Assembly: GCA_963710135.1 (NCBI GenBank)
Contig: CAVPYY010000006.1
Location: 434,001 to 498,000, forward strand
From: SG8-30 sp963710135
GTDB taxonomy: Bacteria > Pseudomonadota > Gammaproteobacteria > Steroidobacterales > Steroidobacteraceae
DNA: 64,000 bases
Direction: 5' to 3'
Part shown: in pieces, positions 1-8,414 of the stretch
Layout of the letters: every line of letters begins with the position of its first letter
How positions within the stretch are numbered: position 1 is the first letter of the stretch
Translations under genes and position numbers: made by a program
The notes under the pieces: model-generated
Database searches by the model: none
The model's input: only the letters and a program-made list of their open reading frames with translations
Told to the model about the DNA's origin: nothing

Positions 1-105
1 CCAGGCCGCGACCGGCAGGGCCGCCAGGCTAAGCATCGCGACAGCCGCCGCCACGAGGGCTGCGCGAGCCGGCCGCGCCGTCAGCCACTCGCTGAACTTC
101 TTCAT
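1..105 (-). CDS. Membrane protein, probable DUF2232 family (N-terminus only)
   Basis: Only the first 35 residues are inside the window; the gene continues past the left edge. The ATG at 105 opens a Lys-containing N-terminus, followed by an Ala/Leu-rich stretch (about residues 13-34) that looks like a first membrane segment. It lies on the same strand 40 nt after the rpsR stop. In many gammaproteobacteria a multi-spanning DUF2232 protein of unknown function sits exactly here, between rpsR and rplI. The assignment therefore rests mostly on position; a signal peptide of some other protein cannot be excluded from so short a piece. Confidence 0.5.
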   Translation of the reverse strand, partial: MKKFSEWLTARPARAALVAAAVAMLSLAALPVAAW

Positions 106-145
106 CGTGCTCGCTCCGGGCGTTCAGCCCGGCGCCCAGTTACGC

Positions 146-370
146 TCAGTGCTGGTCGGTGTACGGCAGCAGTGCCAGGTACCGGGCACGCTTGATCGCC
201 GTGGCCAGCTGACGCTGGTAGAACGAACGTGTTCCCGTAATCCGGCTCGGCACGATCTTGCCGGTTTCCGTGATGTAGCCCTTGAGCGTCGTCAGATCCT
301 TGTAGTCGATCTGCTCGATGCCCTCGGCGGTGAACTTGCAGTACTTCTTGCGACGAAAGAAACGGGACAT
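146..370 (-). CDS. rpsR: 30S ribosomal protein S18
   Basis: A 74-residue protein of normal S18 length. It starts MSRFFRRKKYC and has the family core with YKD, LKGYITETGKI and the basic stretch around TGTRSFYQRQLATAIKRAR. S18 binds the platform of the 30S subunit as a heterodimer with S6. It lies 14 nt after rpsF on the same strand, the usual rpsF-rpsR order, so the two are almost certainly cotranscribed from the promoter upstream of rpsF. There is no priB gene between rpsF and rpsR, unlike E. coli. Confidence 0.97.
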   Translation of the reverse strand: MSRFFRRKKYCKFTAEGIEQIDYKDLTTLKGYITETGKIVPSRITGTRSFYQRQLATAIKRARYLALLPYTDQH

Positions 371-384
371 GTGGAATTCCTCGA

Positions 385-867
385 TCAGTCAGCGTTGTCG
401 AACGACGTGTCGCCGCGCGACTCGCCCCGTCCACCACGCGAGCCGCGTCCGCCACGGTCGCCCCGGTCGCCCCGGTCGCCACGATCATCGCGGTCGTCGC
501 GGTCGTCGCGATCACCCCGATCACCGCGATCGTCACGGTCCTTCTCTTCCGATGCCTTGGCCATCGGCGAGGGCTCGGTAACGGCCTGGTCCATCTTGAT
601 GCTGAGATGACGCAGCACGGCGTCGCTGAAACGGAACGCGTCGGTGAGCTCGTCGAGCGTCTTGCCGTCGCATTCGACGTTCATCAGAACGTAGTGAGCC
701 TTGTGGACCTTCGCGATCGGGAAAGCCAGCTGCCGCCGGCCCCAGTCCTCGAGGCGATGAACCGTGCCGCCGCCGGCGTCGATCATGCCGCGGTAACGCT
801 CGATCATCGCCGGAACCTGTTCGGACTGGTCCGGATGAACGAGAAAAACGATCTCGTAATGACGCAT
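385..867 (-). CDS. rpsF: 30S ribosomal protein S6 with a long Arg/Asp-rich tail
   Basis: Residues 1-100 are a standard S6 fold: MRHYEIVFLVHPDQS, then ERYRGMIDAGGG and HRLEDWGRRQLAFPI. S6 pairs with S18 on the 30S platform. Residues about 108-160 are a low-complexity tail of RGD and RDD units, then Gly/Arg/Ser, encoded by an imperfect short-period DNA repeat at about 421-545. Many S6 proteins carry short acidic tails (the E. coli tail is polyglutamylated by RimK), but this one is long and mixed-charge. The start is set by AAGGAG at 878-883, about 10 nt upstream of the ATG. The gene leads the operon with rpsR. Confidence 0.96.
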   Translation of the reverse strand: MRHYEIVFLVHPDQSEQVPAMIERYRGMIDAGGGTVHRLEDWGRRQLAFPIAKVHKAHYVLMNVECDGKTLDELTDAFRFSDAVLRHLSIKMDQAVTEPSPMAKASEEKDRDDRGDRGDRDDRDDRDDRGDRGDRGDRGGRGSRGGRGESRGDTSFDNAD

Positions 868-890
868 CGTTGTGTACTCCTTACGGGTTT

Positions 891-919
891 GCCTCCCGTC
901 GGATGCGACGCGGTGAGGC
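891..919 (-). promoter_or_regulatory. Probable S6:S18-binding leader hairpin of the rpsF mRNA
   Basis: Read on the minus strand, this is an outer stem GCCTC/GAGGC, an internal loop with ACCG on the 5' side and a single G on the 3' side, then an inner stem CGTCG/CGACG closed by a CATC loop. It lies about 24 nt upstream of the rpsF start. A hairpin with a CCG-containing asymmetric loop is the known motif by which the S6:S18 complex represses translation of its own mRNA, mimicking 16S rRNA. The match is by eye, without a covariance model. Confidence 0.6.
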
Positions 920-957
920 GAGGAGAAAATCGCGCCAGCTGGCGCGAAGGGGTGCGT

Positions 958-986
958 AACTTACCGGAATCATTCGCTTTACGCAA
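958..986 (-). promoter_or_regulatory. Sigma70-like promoter of rpsF-rpsR
   Basis: On the minus strand, TTGCGT (986-981) and TAAGTT (963-958) are separated by exactly 17 nt. Transcription would start near 950, giving a leader of about 85 nt. The leader would begin close to a perfect 16-bp palindrome (931-946) and contain the putative S6:S18 hairpin. The -10 is moderate rather than consensus. Confidence 0.5.
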
Positions 987-993
987 CTTATCC

Positions 994-1049
994 GGTGACA
1001 TTCTCGATTTCGGGGACATTCTCCATTTCCCGGCCCGGAAATAGAGAAT
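994..1049. repeat. Short direct and inverted repeats downstream of rlmB
   Basis: Two direct copies of a GGxGACATTCTCxATTTC unit (994-1011 and 1012-1029) are followed by an inverted copy (1037-1049). The second and third form a 13-bp stem with one mismatch around CGGCCC. The hairpin begins 11 nt past the rlmB stop and may help end rlmB transcription. Similar GGGGACA... units are common small intergenic repeats in gammaproteobacteria, often near REP-associated transposases; none is seen here. Confidence 0.55.
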
Positions 1050-1059
1050 CGTGCCCCAT

Positions 1060-1803
1060 TTAGCGGGTGCGCTGCCGCAGGATCTCGTACAGCATGATCC
1101 CGGTCGCCACCGACACGTTGAGGGACTCGACCGCGCCGCGCATGGGCAGCCGCACCAGCAGGTCGCAGGTCTCCCGCGTCAGGCGCCGCATGCCGGCCCC
1201 CTCCGCGCCCATCACCACCACCGTCGGACCCGTCAGGTCGGCCTTGTGGAACTCGGTGGTCGCTGCGCCGTCCGTGCCGACGATCCACAGCCCCAGCTGC
1301 TTGAGCTCGCGCAGCGTCCGGGCGAGATTCGTGACCTGGGCGAACGGCATGGTCTCGGCCGCGCCCGCGGCGACCTTGCGGACCGTCGGCGTGATGCCGG
1401 CCGCCCGGTCTCGCGGCGTCAGCACCGCGGTGACGCCCGCCGCCTCGGCGGTGCGCAGGCAGGCACCGAGATTGTGCGGGTCCTGCACGCCGTCGAGCGC
1501 CAGCAGCAGCGCGCCCGGACCCGCCCTGCGCGCCAGCTCGATCAGGTCGTCCTCATGCAGCGGCGGACCCGGCTCGATCTGCAGGACCGCCCCCTGATGC
1601 ACGGCTCCCGCGGTCAGCTTGTCCAGCTCGGCCGCCGGACGCGTCACCGGCCGGATGCCCGCCGCCTCGGCCAGGCTCGCCAGGGTCGCGATCCGGGGAT
1701 CGGCCCGCCCCTGCTGCAGCCAGAGCCCGGTCACCCTGGCGCGCCCGCCCTCCAGCACCGCGCGGACCGCATGCAAACCGTAGACGAGCTGCGGCTCGCT
1801 CAT
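1060..1803 (-). CDS. rlmB: 23S rRNA (guanosine-2251-2'-O)-methyltransferase RlmB
   Basis: A 247-residue SPOUT-fold (TrmH family) methyltransferase that methylates the ribose of G2251 in 23S rRNA using S-adenosylmethionine. The three family motifs are visible: PHNLGACLRTAEAAGV (about 109-124), VVMGAEGAGMRRLTR (about 196-210) and LPMRGAVESLNVSVA (about 219-233). The N-terminal 70 residues form the small RNA-binding substrate domain. It overlaps the end of rnr by 4 nt (ATGA), so it is translationally coupled to it, as in the enterobacterial rnr-rlmB pair. Confidence 0.96.
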   Translation of the reverse strand: MSEPQLVYGLHAVRAVLEGGRARVTGLWLQQGRADPRIATLASLAEAAGIRPVTRPAAELDKLTAGAVHQGAVLQIEPGPPLHEDDLIELARRAGPGALLLALDGVQDPHNLGACLRTAEAAGVTAVLTPRDRAAGITPTVRKVAAGAAETMPFAQVTNLARTLRELKQLGLWIVGTDGAATTEFHKADLTGPTVVVMGAEGAGMRRLTRETCDLLVRLPMRGAVESLNVSVATGIMLYEILRQRTR

Positions 1804-4031
1804 GCACGGCGGCGCTGACGCCGCGCCTGACGCGGATGAAAGGCCGCTCCCGTCTTGTCGATCAGCTCGAAGTCGATCTTCCGGTCCGAGGGATCGACCC
1901 GCACCAGACGTACCCGCAACTCATCCCCGATGGTGAAGCGCAAGCCGGTCCGCTCCCCCACCAGGGTCCGGTCGTTCTCGTGAAACTTGAAATAGTCCTT
2001 GGGCAGCGAGGTGACGTGGACCAGGCCGTCGACCTGCAGGTTCTTGATCTGCACGAATACGCCGAAGTCGGTCACGCCGGTCGCCACGGAGTCGAACTCC
2101 TCGCCGATGCGGTCCTTCATGAACTCGCACTTCAGGAATGCAACCACCGACCGCGCGGCCTCGTCGGCCTTGCGCTCCCGCTGCGAGCATTCCTGCCCGA
2201 GCAGTTCCATTTCCTTCGCCGAGTGGACGAAGTCGTCGGCGGTGCCGCCGGCCGAGACATGGCGGATCGCCCGATGCACCAGCAGGTCCGGATAGCGGCG
2301 AATCGGCGACGTGAAGTGCACGTACTCGCTCAGCGCCAGTCCGAAGTGGCCGATATTCAGCGGCTGATAGAGGGCCTGCGGCAGTGACCGGATGATCGCG
2401 TTCTCGATGACGGCGGCGTCCGGACGGTCGACGACCTGCCGCAGCACTTTCTGCAGGCGCGACGGCTCCAGTTCCTCGCCGGTCTCGAGCAGTATCCCGC
2501 GCATCGACAGGAAGCGCTTGAGCTCGTCGATGCGGTCTTCCTCGGGTGTGCCGTGGATGCGAAACAGCGCCGGCATCTTGTGCTTCTTGAGGAACTTGGC
2601 CGCCTCGACGTTGGCAGCGATCATGCATTCCTCGATCAGCCGATGAGCGTCGTTGCGCGGGAACGCCTTGATGCCGCTGACCTTGCCATCGGCGTCCACC
2701 AGGACTTTCACCTCCGGCGCCTCGAAGTCGAGCGCGCCACGCGCCTCGCGGTGGCGACGCAGCGCGCGGTAGACGTCGTGCAGCGTCTCCAGCACGGGCA
2801 GCACCGGCTCGAGCGACTTGCGTGTCGCGGGATCGCGCTCGACCAGCGCCGCGGCCACGGCCGAATAGGTGAGCCGCGCCTGCGAACGCATCAGCGCGGG
2901 GTAGAAGCGCGCCCGCGTCACGCGGCCCTCGCGACTGACGGTCATTTCGCAGGTCAGGCACAGGCGCTCGACCTCCGGCATCAGTGAGCAAAGGTGATTC
3001 GACAGCTGCTCCGGCAGCATGGGAATGACGCGATTTGGAAAGTAGACCGAGGTCGCACGCTCGCGTGCTTCGGCGTCCAGCGCACTGCCGGGCTCCACGT
3101 AGTTGCTGACGTCGGCGATCGCCACCAGGACCCTGAAGCCGCCGCGCGTGGCCTCCGCGTACACGGCGTCGTCGAAGTCGCGCGCGTCCTCGCCGTCGAT
3201 GGTGACCAGCGGTACGTCGCGCAGGTCGACCCGGTCCGTGCCGGCGTCCGGGGACACCTCTTTCCCGAAGCGGCGGGCCTCGCGCAGCACCTCGGCGGGG
3301 AAATCACTCCTCAGCCCGTGTGCGGATATCGCCAGCTCCACCGCGGTGTCGGCGGCCGCCGCCTCCGGCAGGACCCGGGTGATCCTGCCGACCGGATCGC
3401 TGCGGTCGGTGGGCGGCTCGACCAGCTCCGCAATGACGATGTCGCCGGTCTTCGCGCCGGCGCGGTTTTTCGCCGGAATCACGATGCGATGGCTGATGCG
3501 CTTGTTGTCGGGTTCGATGAAACCCACGCCGGCCTCGAAGGTGAACCGCCCGGCGACCTCTCGGGTCCGTCGCTCGAGCACCTCGACCAGCACGCCCTCC
3601 TTGCGGCCGCGCGCATCGGTGCCCGACACCCGGACCGCGATGCGATCACCGTGCATGACCGGGCGCATCTGCCGGTACGGCAGGAACACGTCGTCGCCGC
3701 CGCCCTCCGGCACCAGAAAGCCGAAACCGTCCTTGTGCGCGGTCACGATGCCGACCACGACCTGCAGACGGTCCATGAGACAGTATTCGTCGGCGCGGTT
3801 CAGCAGCAGCTGGCCGTCGCGCACCATGGCGCCGAGGCGCTTGCCGACGGCCTGACGCAGCGCGCGGTCAGTGATGCCGAGACGCTTGCAGAGGGCGTCG
3901 AAGGACAGCGGCTGGCCGGCTGCGCCCAGTTCGGTGAGCATGAATTCCCGGCTTGGTATCGGACTGTCGTAGCGTCCGGACTCCTGCTTGAACCGGGGAT
4001 CCCGGTCCTGCCATCGGTGGCTTTTCTTCAT
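1800..4031 (-). CDS. rnr: Ribonuclease R
   Basis: A 743-residue 3'-5' exoribonuclease that degrades structured RNA. The order is an N-terminal winged helix (about 25-90), two cold-shock/OB domains (about 90-240), and the RNB catalytic domain from about 265 with the acidic cluster TIDGEDARDFDDAV (278-291). The conserved HFTSPIRRYPDLLVHR lies further on. A C-terminal S1 domain (GVTDFGVFVQIKNLQVDG) and a short basic tail follow. Length is slightly below E. coli RNase R (813 aa), mainly through a shorter tail. The tRNA-Leu promoter starts 13 nt upstream of its start on the opposite strand. Confidence 0.97.
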   Translation of the reverse strand: MKKSHRWQDRDPRFKQESGRYDSPIPSREFMLTELGAAGQPLSFDALCKRLGITDRALRQAVGKRLGAMVRDGQLLLNRADEYCLMDRLQVVVGIVTAHKDGFGFLVPEGGGDDVFLPYRQMRPVMHGDRIAVRVSGTDARGRKEGVLVEVLERRTREVAGRFTFEAGVGFIEPDNKRISHRIVIPAKNRAGAKTGDIVIAELVEPPTDRSDPVGRITRVLPEAAAADTAVELAISAHGLRSDFPAEVLREARRFGKEVSPDAGTDRVDLRDVPLVTIDGEDARDFDDAVYAEATRGGFRVLVAIADVSNYVEPGSALDAEARERATSVYFPNRVIPMLPEQLSNHLCSLMPEVERLCLTCEMTVSREGRVTRARFYPALMRSQARLTYSAVAAALVERDPATRKSLEPVLPVLETLHDVYRALRRHREARGALDFEAPEVKVLVDADGKVSGIKAFPRNDAHRLIEECMIAANVEAAKFLKKHKMPALFRIHGTPEEDRIDELKRFLSMRGILLETGEELEPSRLQKVLRQVVDRPDAAVIENAIIRSLPQALYQPLNIGHFGLALSEYVHFTSPIRRYPDLLVHRAIRHVSAGGTADDFVHSAKEMELLGQECSQRERKADEAARSVVAFLKCEFMKDRIGEEFDSVATGVTDFGVFVQIKNLQVDGLVHVTSLPKDYFKFHENDRTLVGERTGLRFTIGDELRVRLVRVDPSDRKIDFELIDKTGAAFHPRQARRQRRRA

Positions 4032-4044
4032 CTGGTTTCCATAT

Positions 4045-4073
4045 TTGACAACCGCTGGCGGCGTGCGTAGATT
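4045..4073 (+). promoter_or_regulatory. Promoter of tRNA-Leu
   Basis: A consensus -35 TTGACA (4045-4050) is followed after exactly 17 nt by TAGATT (4068-4073). The mature tRNA begins 39 nt further on. The GC-rich stretch after the -10 (TCGCTGCCC) resembles a stringent-control discriminator typical of stable RNA promoters. Confidence 0.75.
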
Positions 4074-4112
4074 TCGCTGCCCTCGTCGGGGACAGCCCCG
4101 AACGCTCCCTGT

Positions 4113-4197
4113 GCCCAGGTGGCGGAATTGGTAGACGCGCTAGTTTCAGGTATTAGTGCCGCGAGGCGTGGAGGTTCGAGTCCTCTCCTGGGCACCA
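4113..4197 (+). tRNA. tRNA-Leu (anticodon CAG)
   Basis: A class II tRNA of 85 nt including an encoded CCA. The acceptor GCCCAGG pairs with CCTGGGC, and the D-arm contains the TTGGTAGACGC segment typical of tRNA-Leu. The anticodon stem CTAGT/ATTAG encloses TTCAGGT, with CAG at 4147-4149. There is a variable arm and a T-loop GGTTCGAGTCC. It reads Leu CUG codons, the dominant Leu codon in this GC-rich genome. It marks the boundary between rnr and the accessory lipid block. Confidence 0.97.
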
Positions 4198-4239
4198 TCT
4201 TGACATCGAAGTCGCCACGCGGCCAGCGTGGCAGCCGGA

Positions 4240-4266
4240 GAAGCCCGCGCAGCGCGCGCGGGCTTC
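4240..4266. terminator. GC-rich hairpin between tRNA-Leu and the TonB receptor
   Basis: A perfect 11-bp stem (GAAGCCCGCGC and its complement) surrounds a 5-nt loop, 42 nt after the tRNA and 16 nt beyond the stop of the convergent receptor gene. There is no U-run on either side, so it would be a weak bidirectional terminator at best. Confidence 0.5.
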
Positions 4267-4282
4267 GCGCCGGCGGATCCCC

Positions 4283-6385
4283 TCAAAGCGACACGGTTAG
4301 CCTGATCCCGTAGGTCCTGGGCGGCTCCAGGAAGGCGTCGGCGTACGGACCGAACTGCCCGGTGGTGGTCGCCGCCAGCACCGGTTCGTTCTCGATGTTG
4401 CGCACCCAGACACCGACGCTCCAGCGCCCGTCGCCGGTGTAGTAGGTCAAGGAAGCGTCGGACTTGGTGTAGGCCCCCTGCCGGGTGCCGCGATTCTGCG
4501 CGAAGGTTCCCCAGAAATCGCTCTCGTAACGTGTCGCGAGGCGCGCGCGCAGGCTGCCGCCGGCCACCCGGAATTCCTGCTCATAGCCGGCCGAGACGGT
4601 CCAGTCGGGCGCGTACTGCAACGGGAATCCGGCGAAGTCGCGGGTTCCCGGACCGATATCGATGTCCGGCGGGACGACGAACTCGCGATTGCGCGCGTGC
4701 AGATAGCCCACCGAGAAATTCAGCCGTATGCCGGCCGTGGCCTGCAGCAGGGCATCCAGCTGATTGCCATAGATCTCGACCTTGCTGGCGTTGAAGGTGG
4801 TCAGCAGCGCCGTGTTCAGGTTGAAGGACTGCACCAGCAGGTCGCGGTAGTCGTAGTAGAAGGCCTCGTTGTTGAGCTGCAGCCTGCCATCCAGAAGGCG
4901 ACTCTTGACGCCGGCGCTGAGGGCGGTGAGCCGGGCCTCGTCGACCGCGTTGTCCTGTGTCGGCGTGCTCGGAAAGAGGTTGTAGGTGCCCGGCTGGTAG
5001 CCGGTCTGCAGCGTCGAGTACAACAGCACGTCGGCGCTGGGTTCATGCTCGATGCCGAGCTTCCAGTCGGCACGCTGGAAATCGAGATTCGCCGTGTAGG
5101 GCTGGCCGAATGGCGTCAGGCCGGCTCCCTCGCGCTCGTCGCGGCTGAGCCGGCCGCCGACGGTCACGCGTGTCCGGGGAGACAGGCTGTAGGTGGCCTC
5201 GCCAAAAGCGGCCAGGCCCTGCAGCCGGTTGCGAGTGATGTCGGCCAGCGGAAACCCGGCGACCAGGAAGCGGCCGTCGTTGCTGACCCGGTAGCCGTAC
5301 AGCCCGACGAGCCAGTTCCAGCGCTCGTCGTCGCCACCTGCCAGACGCAGCTCCTGGGTGACCTGGTTGTAGCGCGCCGACAGGAACGACGGCAGGTTCT
5401 CCAGCCAGTAGTCCCCTTCCCAGTCCAGATGAAAGTAGGACGGAATGTAGGTCAGCGTCTTGCCCGCGAAGCGCCAGTCCACCTGCGCGCCGACCAGCAG
5501 ATTGTCGTAGGTCTGGCGGCCGGCATCGGGCTCGGTCGGCGTGATGACGTCGTTCCAGGGATCGGCCCGGTCGAAGGCCGTCGGGTCGCCGTCGAAGGTG
5601 CCGCCGTTGTAGCCCCTGCGCACCAGGTTCGGCGAGCGGCCGTTCTTGGTCGCGGCGTGCGCCCAGAGGTAGACCTGCAGGTCGTCACCCGGATCGTAGA
5701 GCCCGGACAGGCGCAGCGAGGTATCTTCCTTCGAGTCCGCGCCGGTGGCCTGGTAGCCATCGTGATCGATGTGGTCCACGGCCGCCCGGACCGCGAAGTG
5801 CTCCCCGACCGGCAGGTTCTGGACCAGCGTCGCGTGGAGCAGCGCATCGCTGCCGGCCTCGAGCACGGCGTCGGTGGACAACTCCCGGGTGGGCCGGTTG
5901 AACGTGACATTGACCGCGCCACCCAGGGCGCTGCGCCCGTACAGCGTCCCTTGCGGGCCCGGCAGCACCTCGAGCTGCGCGATGTCGAACAGCCCGACAC
6001 TCGTGCCCTCGCGCGGGACATAGACGCCATTGAAGTTGAACGCCGTGGGTGGCTCGATCTGCGGCAGGTCGAGCGTCGAACCGACGCCGCGTATATAGAT
6101 CTCGGTCGACGAGTTCTGCGACTGGAAGCGAACCGAAGGCACCAGGTTCTGCGCGGCGCGGATGTCGGTGACGCCCGCTACGACCAGCGCCTCTCCGGCG
6201 ATGGCGGTAATGGCCGCCGGAGCGCTCTGCAGGCTCTCGGTGCGCTTCTGCGCGGTGACGACCACCTCCTCCAGCTGGCTCGGCGCAGCGGGCATCGCCT
6301 CGCCCGCGGGTCCGGTCTGGCCAAAGGCGGAGAGCGGCGCAAACAACAGCACTGTCGCGTAGCGCGACGTCTTGCAGGCGGTCAT
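4283..6385 (-). CDS. TonB-dependent outer membrane receptor
   Basis: A 700-residue protein with an N-terminal signal sequence (about 1-22, ending SAFGQ). The periplasmic start of the plug carries EEVVVTAQKRTESLQSAPA, the usual TonB-box/plug entry of this family. The plug domain (about 50-160) includes YIRGVGS and PGPQGTLYGRSALGGAVNV, and a 22-strand type barrel fills the rest, ending in an aromatic/hydrophobic strand (RTYGIRLTVSL). Such receptors import siderophores, vitamins, sugars or hydrophobic compounds; nothing in the sequence fixes the ligand. No TonB/ExbB or regulator gene is adjacent. It is the first gene of the accessory block and is followed by the fatty acyl-CoA reductase upstream on the same strand. 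Confidence 0.93.
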   Translation of the reverse strand: MTACKTSRYATVLLFAPLSAFGQTGPAGEAMPAAPSQLEEVVVTAQKRTESLQSAPAAITAIAGEALVVAGVTDIRAAQNLVPSVRFQSQNSSTEIYIRGVGSTLDLPQIEPPTAFNFNGVYVPREGTSVGLFDIAQLEVLPGPQGTLYGRSALGGAVNVTFNRPTRELSTDAVLEAGSDALLHATLVQNLPVGEHFAVRAAVDHIDHDGYQATGADSKEDTSLRLSGLYDPGDDLQVYLWAHAATKNGRSPNLVRRGYNGGTFDGDPTAFDRADPWNDVITPTEPDAGRQTYDNLLVGAQVDWRFAGKTLTYIPSYFHLDWEGDYWLENLPSFLSARYNQVTQELRLAGGDDERWNWLVGLYGYRVSNDGRFLVAGFPLADITRNRLQGLAAFGEATYSLSPRTRVTVGGRLSRDEREGAGLTPFGQPYTANLDFQRADWKLGIEHEPSADVLLYSTLQTGYQPGTYNLFPSTPTQDNAVDEARLTALSAGVKSRLLDGRLQLNNEAFYYDYRDLLVQSFNLNTALLTTFNASKVEIYGNQLDALLQATAGIRLNFSVGYLHARNREFVVPPDIDIGPGTRDFAGFPLQYAPDWTVSAGYEQEFRVAGGSLRARLATRYESDFWGTFAQNRGTRQGAYTKSDASLTYYTGDGRWSVGVWVRNIENEPVLAATTTGQFGPYADAFLEPPRTYGIRLTVSL

Positions 6386-6419
6386 GCAAACCCCGGAGAT
6401 GAAGCTCGCGGGATTCTAC

Positions 6420-8414
6420 CTACCAGTGCACCCCCTTCAACAGGGAGGCAAAAATGACGGCTTCCGTGCTCGGCTTGGAGTCCTTGGGCTTCTCCTTGGC
6501 CTCGCCCTTGGCCGCCGCCGAGTCCGGGAACATCTTGTACGCCGTGTTCATCACGACCTCGGAGATTCGCGGGGCCGCCAGGTGGAAGACCTCCGAGAAC
6601 AGTCCGAGGCGGGTGGCAATGCGCTTGGGACGTTCGATGATGGCCTCGGCCACCATGTCCGCCGCATCGTCCGGCGTCGCGACCGGCATCTGGTCGTAGA
6701 TCTTGGTCGGCGCGATCATCGGGGTGCGCACCAGCGGCATGTTGATGATGGTGAAACTGACGCCCCGATCCGCGAACTCCGCGGCAGCGCAGCGGGTCCA
6801 GGCTTCCAGGGCGGCCTTGGACGCGACATACCCGGAGAATCGCGGCGCATTGGACAACACGCCGATCGACGAGATGTTGACGACGTGGCCGCTCTTGCGT
6901 TCGAGCATCGACGGCAGCAGCGCCATGGTCAGGCGGATTGCGGCGAAGTAGTTGAGCTGCATCGTGCGCTCGTAGTCGTGGAAACGGTCGTACGACAGGT
7001 CGATCGACCGGCGAATCGACCTGCCGGCGTTGTTGATGAGCACGTCCACGGCCCCGTGCTCCGCCAGCACCCGCTTGGCGAAATCGTCGCAGGCCGCATA
7101 GTCGGCGATGTCGCACTGGTAGGCGAACACCTTGCCGCCACGCTCGGCGAGCTGCGCGCGCGCCGCCTCGAGTTTCTCCGGGTCCCTGGCAACGATGACC
7201 ACCCGGGCGCCGGCGTCGGCGCAGCGCTCGGCGGCGGCCAGGCCGATTCCGGAAGAGCCGCCGGTGATCAGCACCACCCGGTCACGTACCGTGCCGGCCA
7301 GACTGCGGTCGAGCGACAGGTCGGGATCGAGGTGGCGTTCCCAGTAGTCCCACAGGCGCCAGGCGTAATCCTCGAGCGGCGGCACCCGGATGTCGGTGCC
7401 TTCCAGCAGGCGCTGCGTCTTGCTGCAGTCGAAGCGGGTCTGCCAGTTGGCGAACTGCAGCACGTCCTTCGGCACCTGCAGGTCGCGCAACACCGTGTCG
7501 ATGACCTGCTGCAGCGGCCGATAGTGCGTCAGCGACTTGCTCACCCCGCCCGGTATGAACTCGAACAACTTGGGATCGAGGCGGAACGCCATGGTGGGGG
7601 CATGGCCGCTGCGCGCGAACAGGTTGAGGACCTCGCCCACCCGCCGCTGCCGCGGGTCGGTCAGGTGGAAGCACTCGCCGTCATGCCCCGGCAGATGCGC
7701 CAGGTGATCCATCGCGTCGACGACATAGTCGACCGGCACGATGTTGATGTAGCCGCCTTCGAAGCCGATCAGCGGGAACCACGCCGGGACCGCCCGGCGC
7801 AGCTTCTGAATCATCTTGAAGAAGTAGTACGGGCCGTCGACCTTGTCGATGGCTCCCGTCGCGGAGTGCCCGACGACGATTCCCGGGCGATAGACGCGCC
7901 ACGGCGTCTTGCAACGCTTGCGCACCAGCGCTTCCGACTCGTGCTTGGTGCGGAAATACGGGTGCTCGAGCCCTGCGGCTTCCTCGAACATGTCCTCGCG
8001 GAAGGTGCCGCGATACAGCCCGGCCGACGCAATGGAACTGACCAGGTGGAAACAGCCCACATCGATGGCGTTGCCGAACTGCATGGCATGATCGGTGCCC
8101 AGGATGTTGGCGGCGTCCTGCTCTTCGGCCCCGGCCTTGATGTCGTAGACGGCCGCGAGGTGGAACAGATGCGCGACCTTGCCCTTGAGGCGACGCCGGT
8201 CGGCCGCCGAGACGCCGAGATTGGGCTCGGACAGGTCGCCGGCGATGGCGACCACGCGCTTCGCCGCGCGCCGGCCCCAGGCCTGCCTGCGCGCCTCGAA
8301 CTTCTCCATGGACTGGCGCCGGACCAGTACGTAGATGGTGCCCTTGCGATCGAGCAGACGCTCGACCAGATGACCGCCGATGAAGCCGGTCGCACCAGTC
8401 ACAAAATAGCTCAT
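6420..8414 (-). CDS. Bifunctional fatty acyl-CoA reductase (alcohol-forming, two-domain SDR)
   Basis: A 664-residue fusion of two NAD(P)-binding reductases. Residues about 1-360 are an extended SDR/male-sterility-type domain with TGATGFIG (6-13) and the YFRTKHESE Y-x3-K motif. Residues about 370-664 are a classical SDR with TGGSSGIG, NNAGRSIRRS, NISSIG and YVASKAALEA. Domain order, length and many local strings (VDGPYYFFKMIQK, INMPLVRTPMIAPTKIYD, C-terminal GVHW) match what I remember of the Marinobacter alcohol-forming fatty acyl-CoA reductase of about 661 aa. That enzyme reduces fatty acyl-CoA through the aldehyde to the alcohol. The start at 8414 is chosen because GGGGGGAGAAG directly precedes it. 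It is divergent from the wax synthase, which would use its product. Confidence 0.88.
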   Translation of the reverse strand: MSYFVTGATGFIGGHLVERLLDRKGTIYVLVRRQSMEKFEARRQAWGRRAAKRVVAIAGDLSEPNLGVSAADRRRLKGKVAHLFHLAAVYDIKAGAEEQDAANILGTDHAMQFGNAIDVGCFHLVSSIASAGLYRGTFREDMFEEAAGLEHPYFRTKHESEALVRKRCKTPWRVYRPGIVVGHSATGAIDKVDGPYYFFKMIQKLRRAVPAWFPLIGFEGGYINIVPVDYVVDAMDHLAHLPGHDGECFHLTDPRQRRVGEVLNLFARSGHAPTMAFRLDPKLFEFIPGGVSKSLTHYRPLQQVIDTVLRDLQVPKDVLQFANWQTRFDCSKTQRLLEGTDIRVPPLEDYAWRLWDYWERHLDPDLSLDRSLAGTVRDRVVLITGGSSGIGLAAAERCADAGARVVIVARDPEKLEAARAQLAERGGKVFAYQCDIADYAACDDFAKRVLAEHGAVDVLINNAGRSIRRSIDLSYDRFHDYERTMQLNYFAAIRLTMALLPSMLERKSGHVVNISSIGVLSNAPRFSGYVASKAALEAWTRCAAAEFADRGVSFTIINMPLVRTPMIAPTKIYDQMPVATPDDAADMVAEAIIERPKRIATRLGLFSEVFHLAAPRISEVVMNTAYKMFPDSAAAKGEAKEKPKDSKPSTEAVIFASLLKGVHW

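Noticed and set aside
4697..6457. A 586-codon plus-strand frame opposite the TonB receptor
   Set aside because: Shadow of the receptor gene; no domain signatures and no ribosome binding site.
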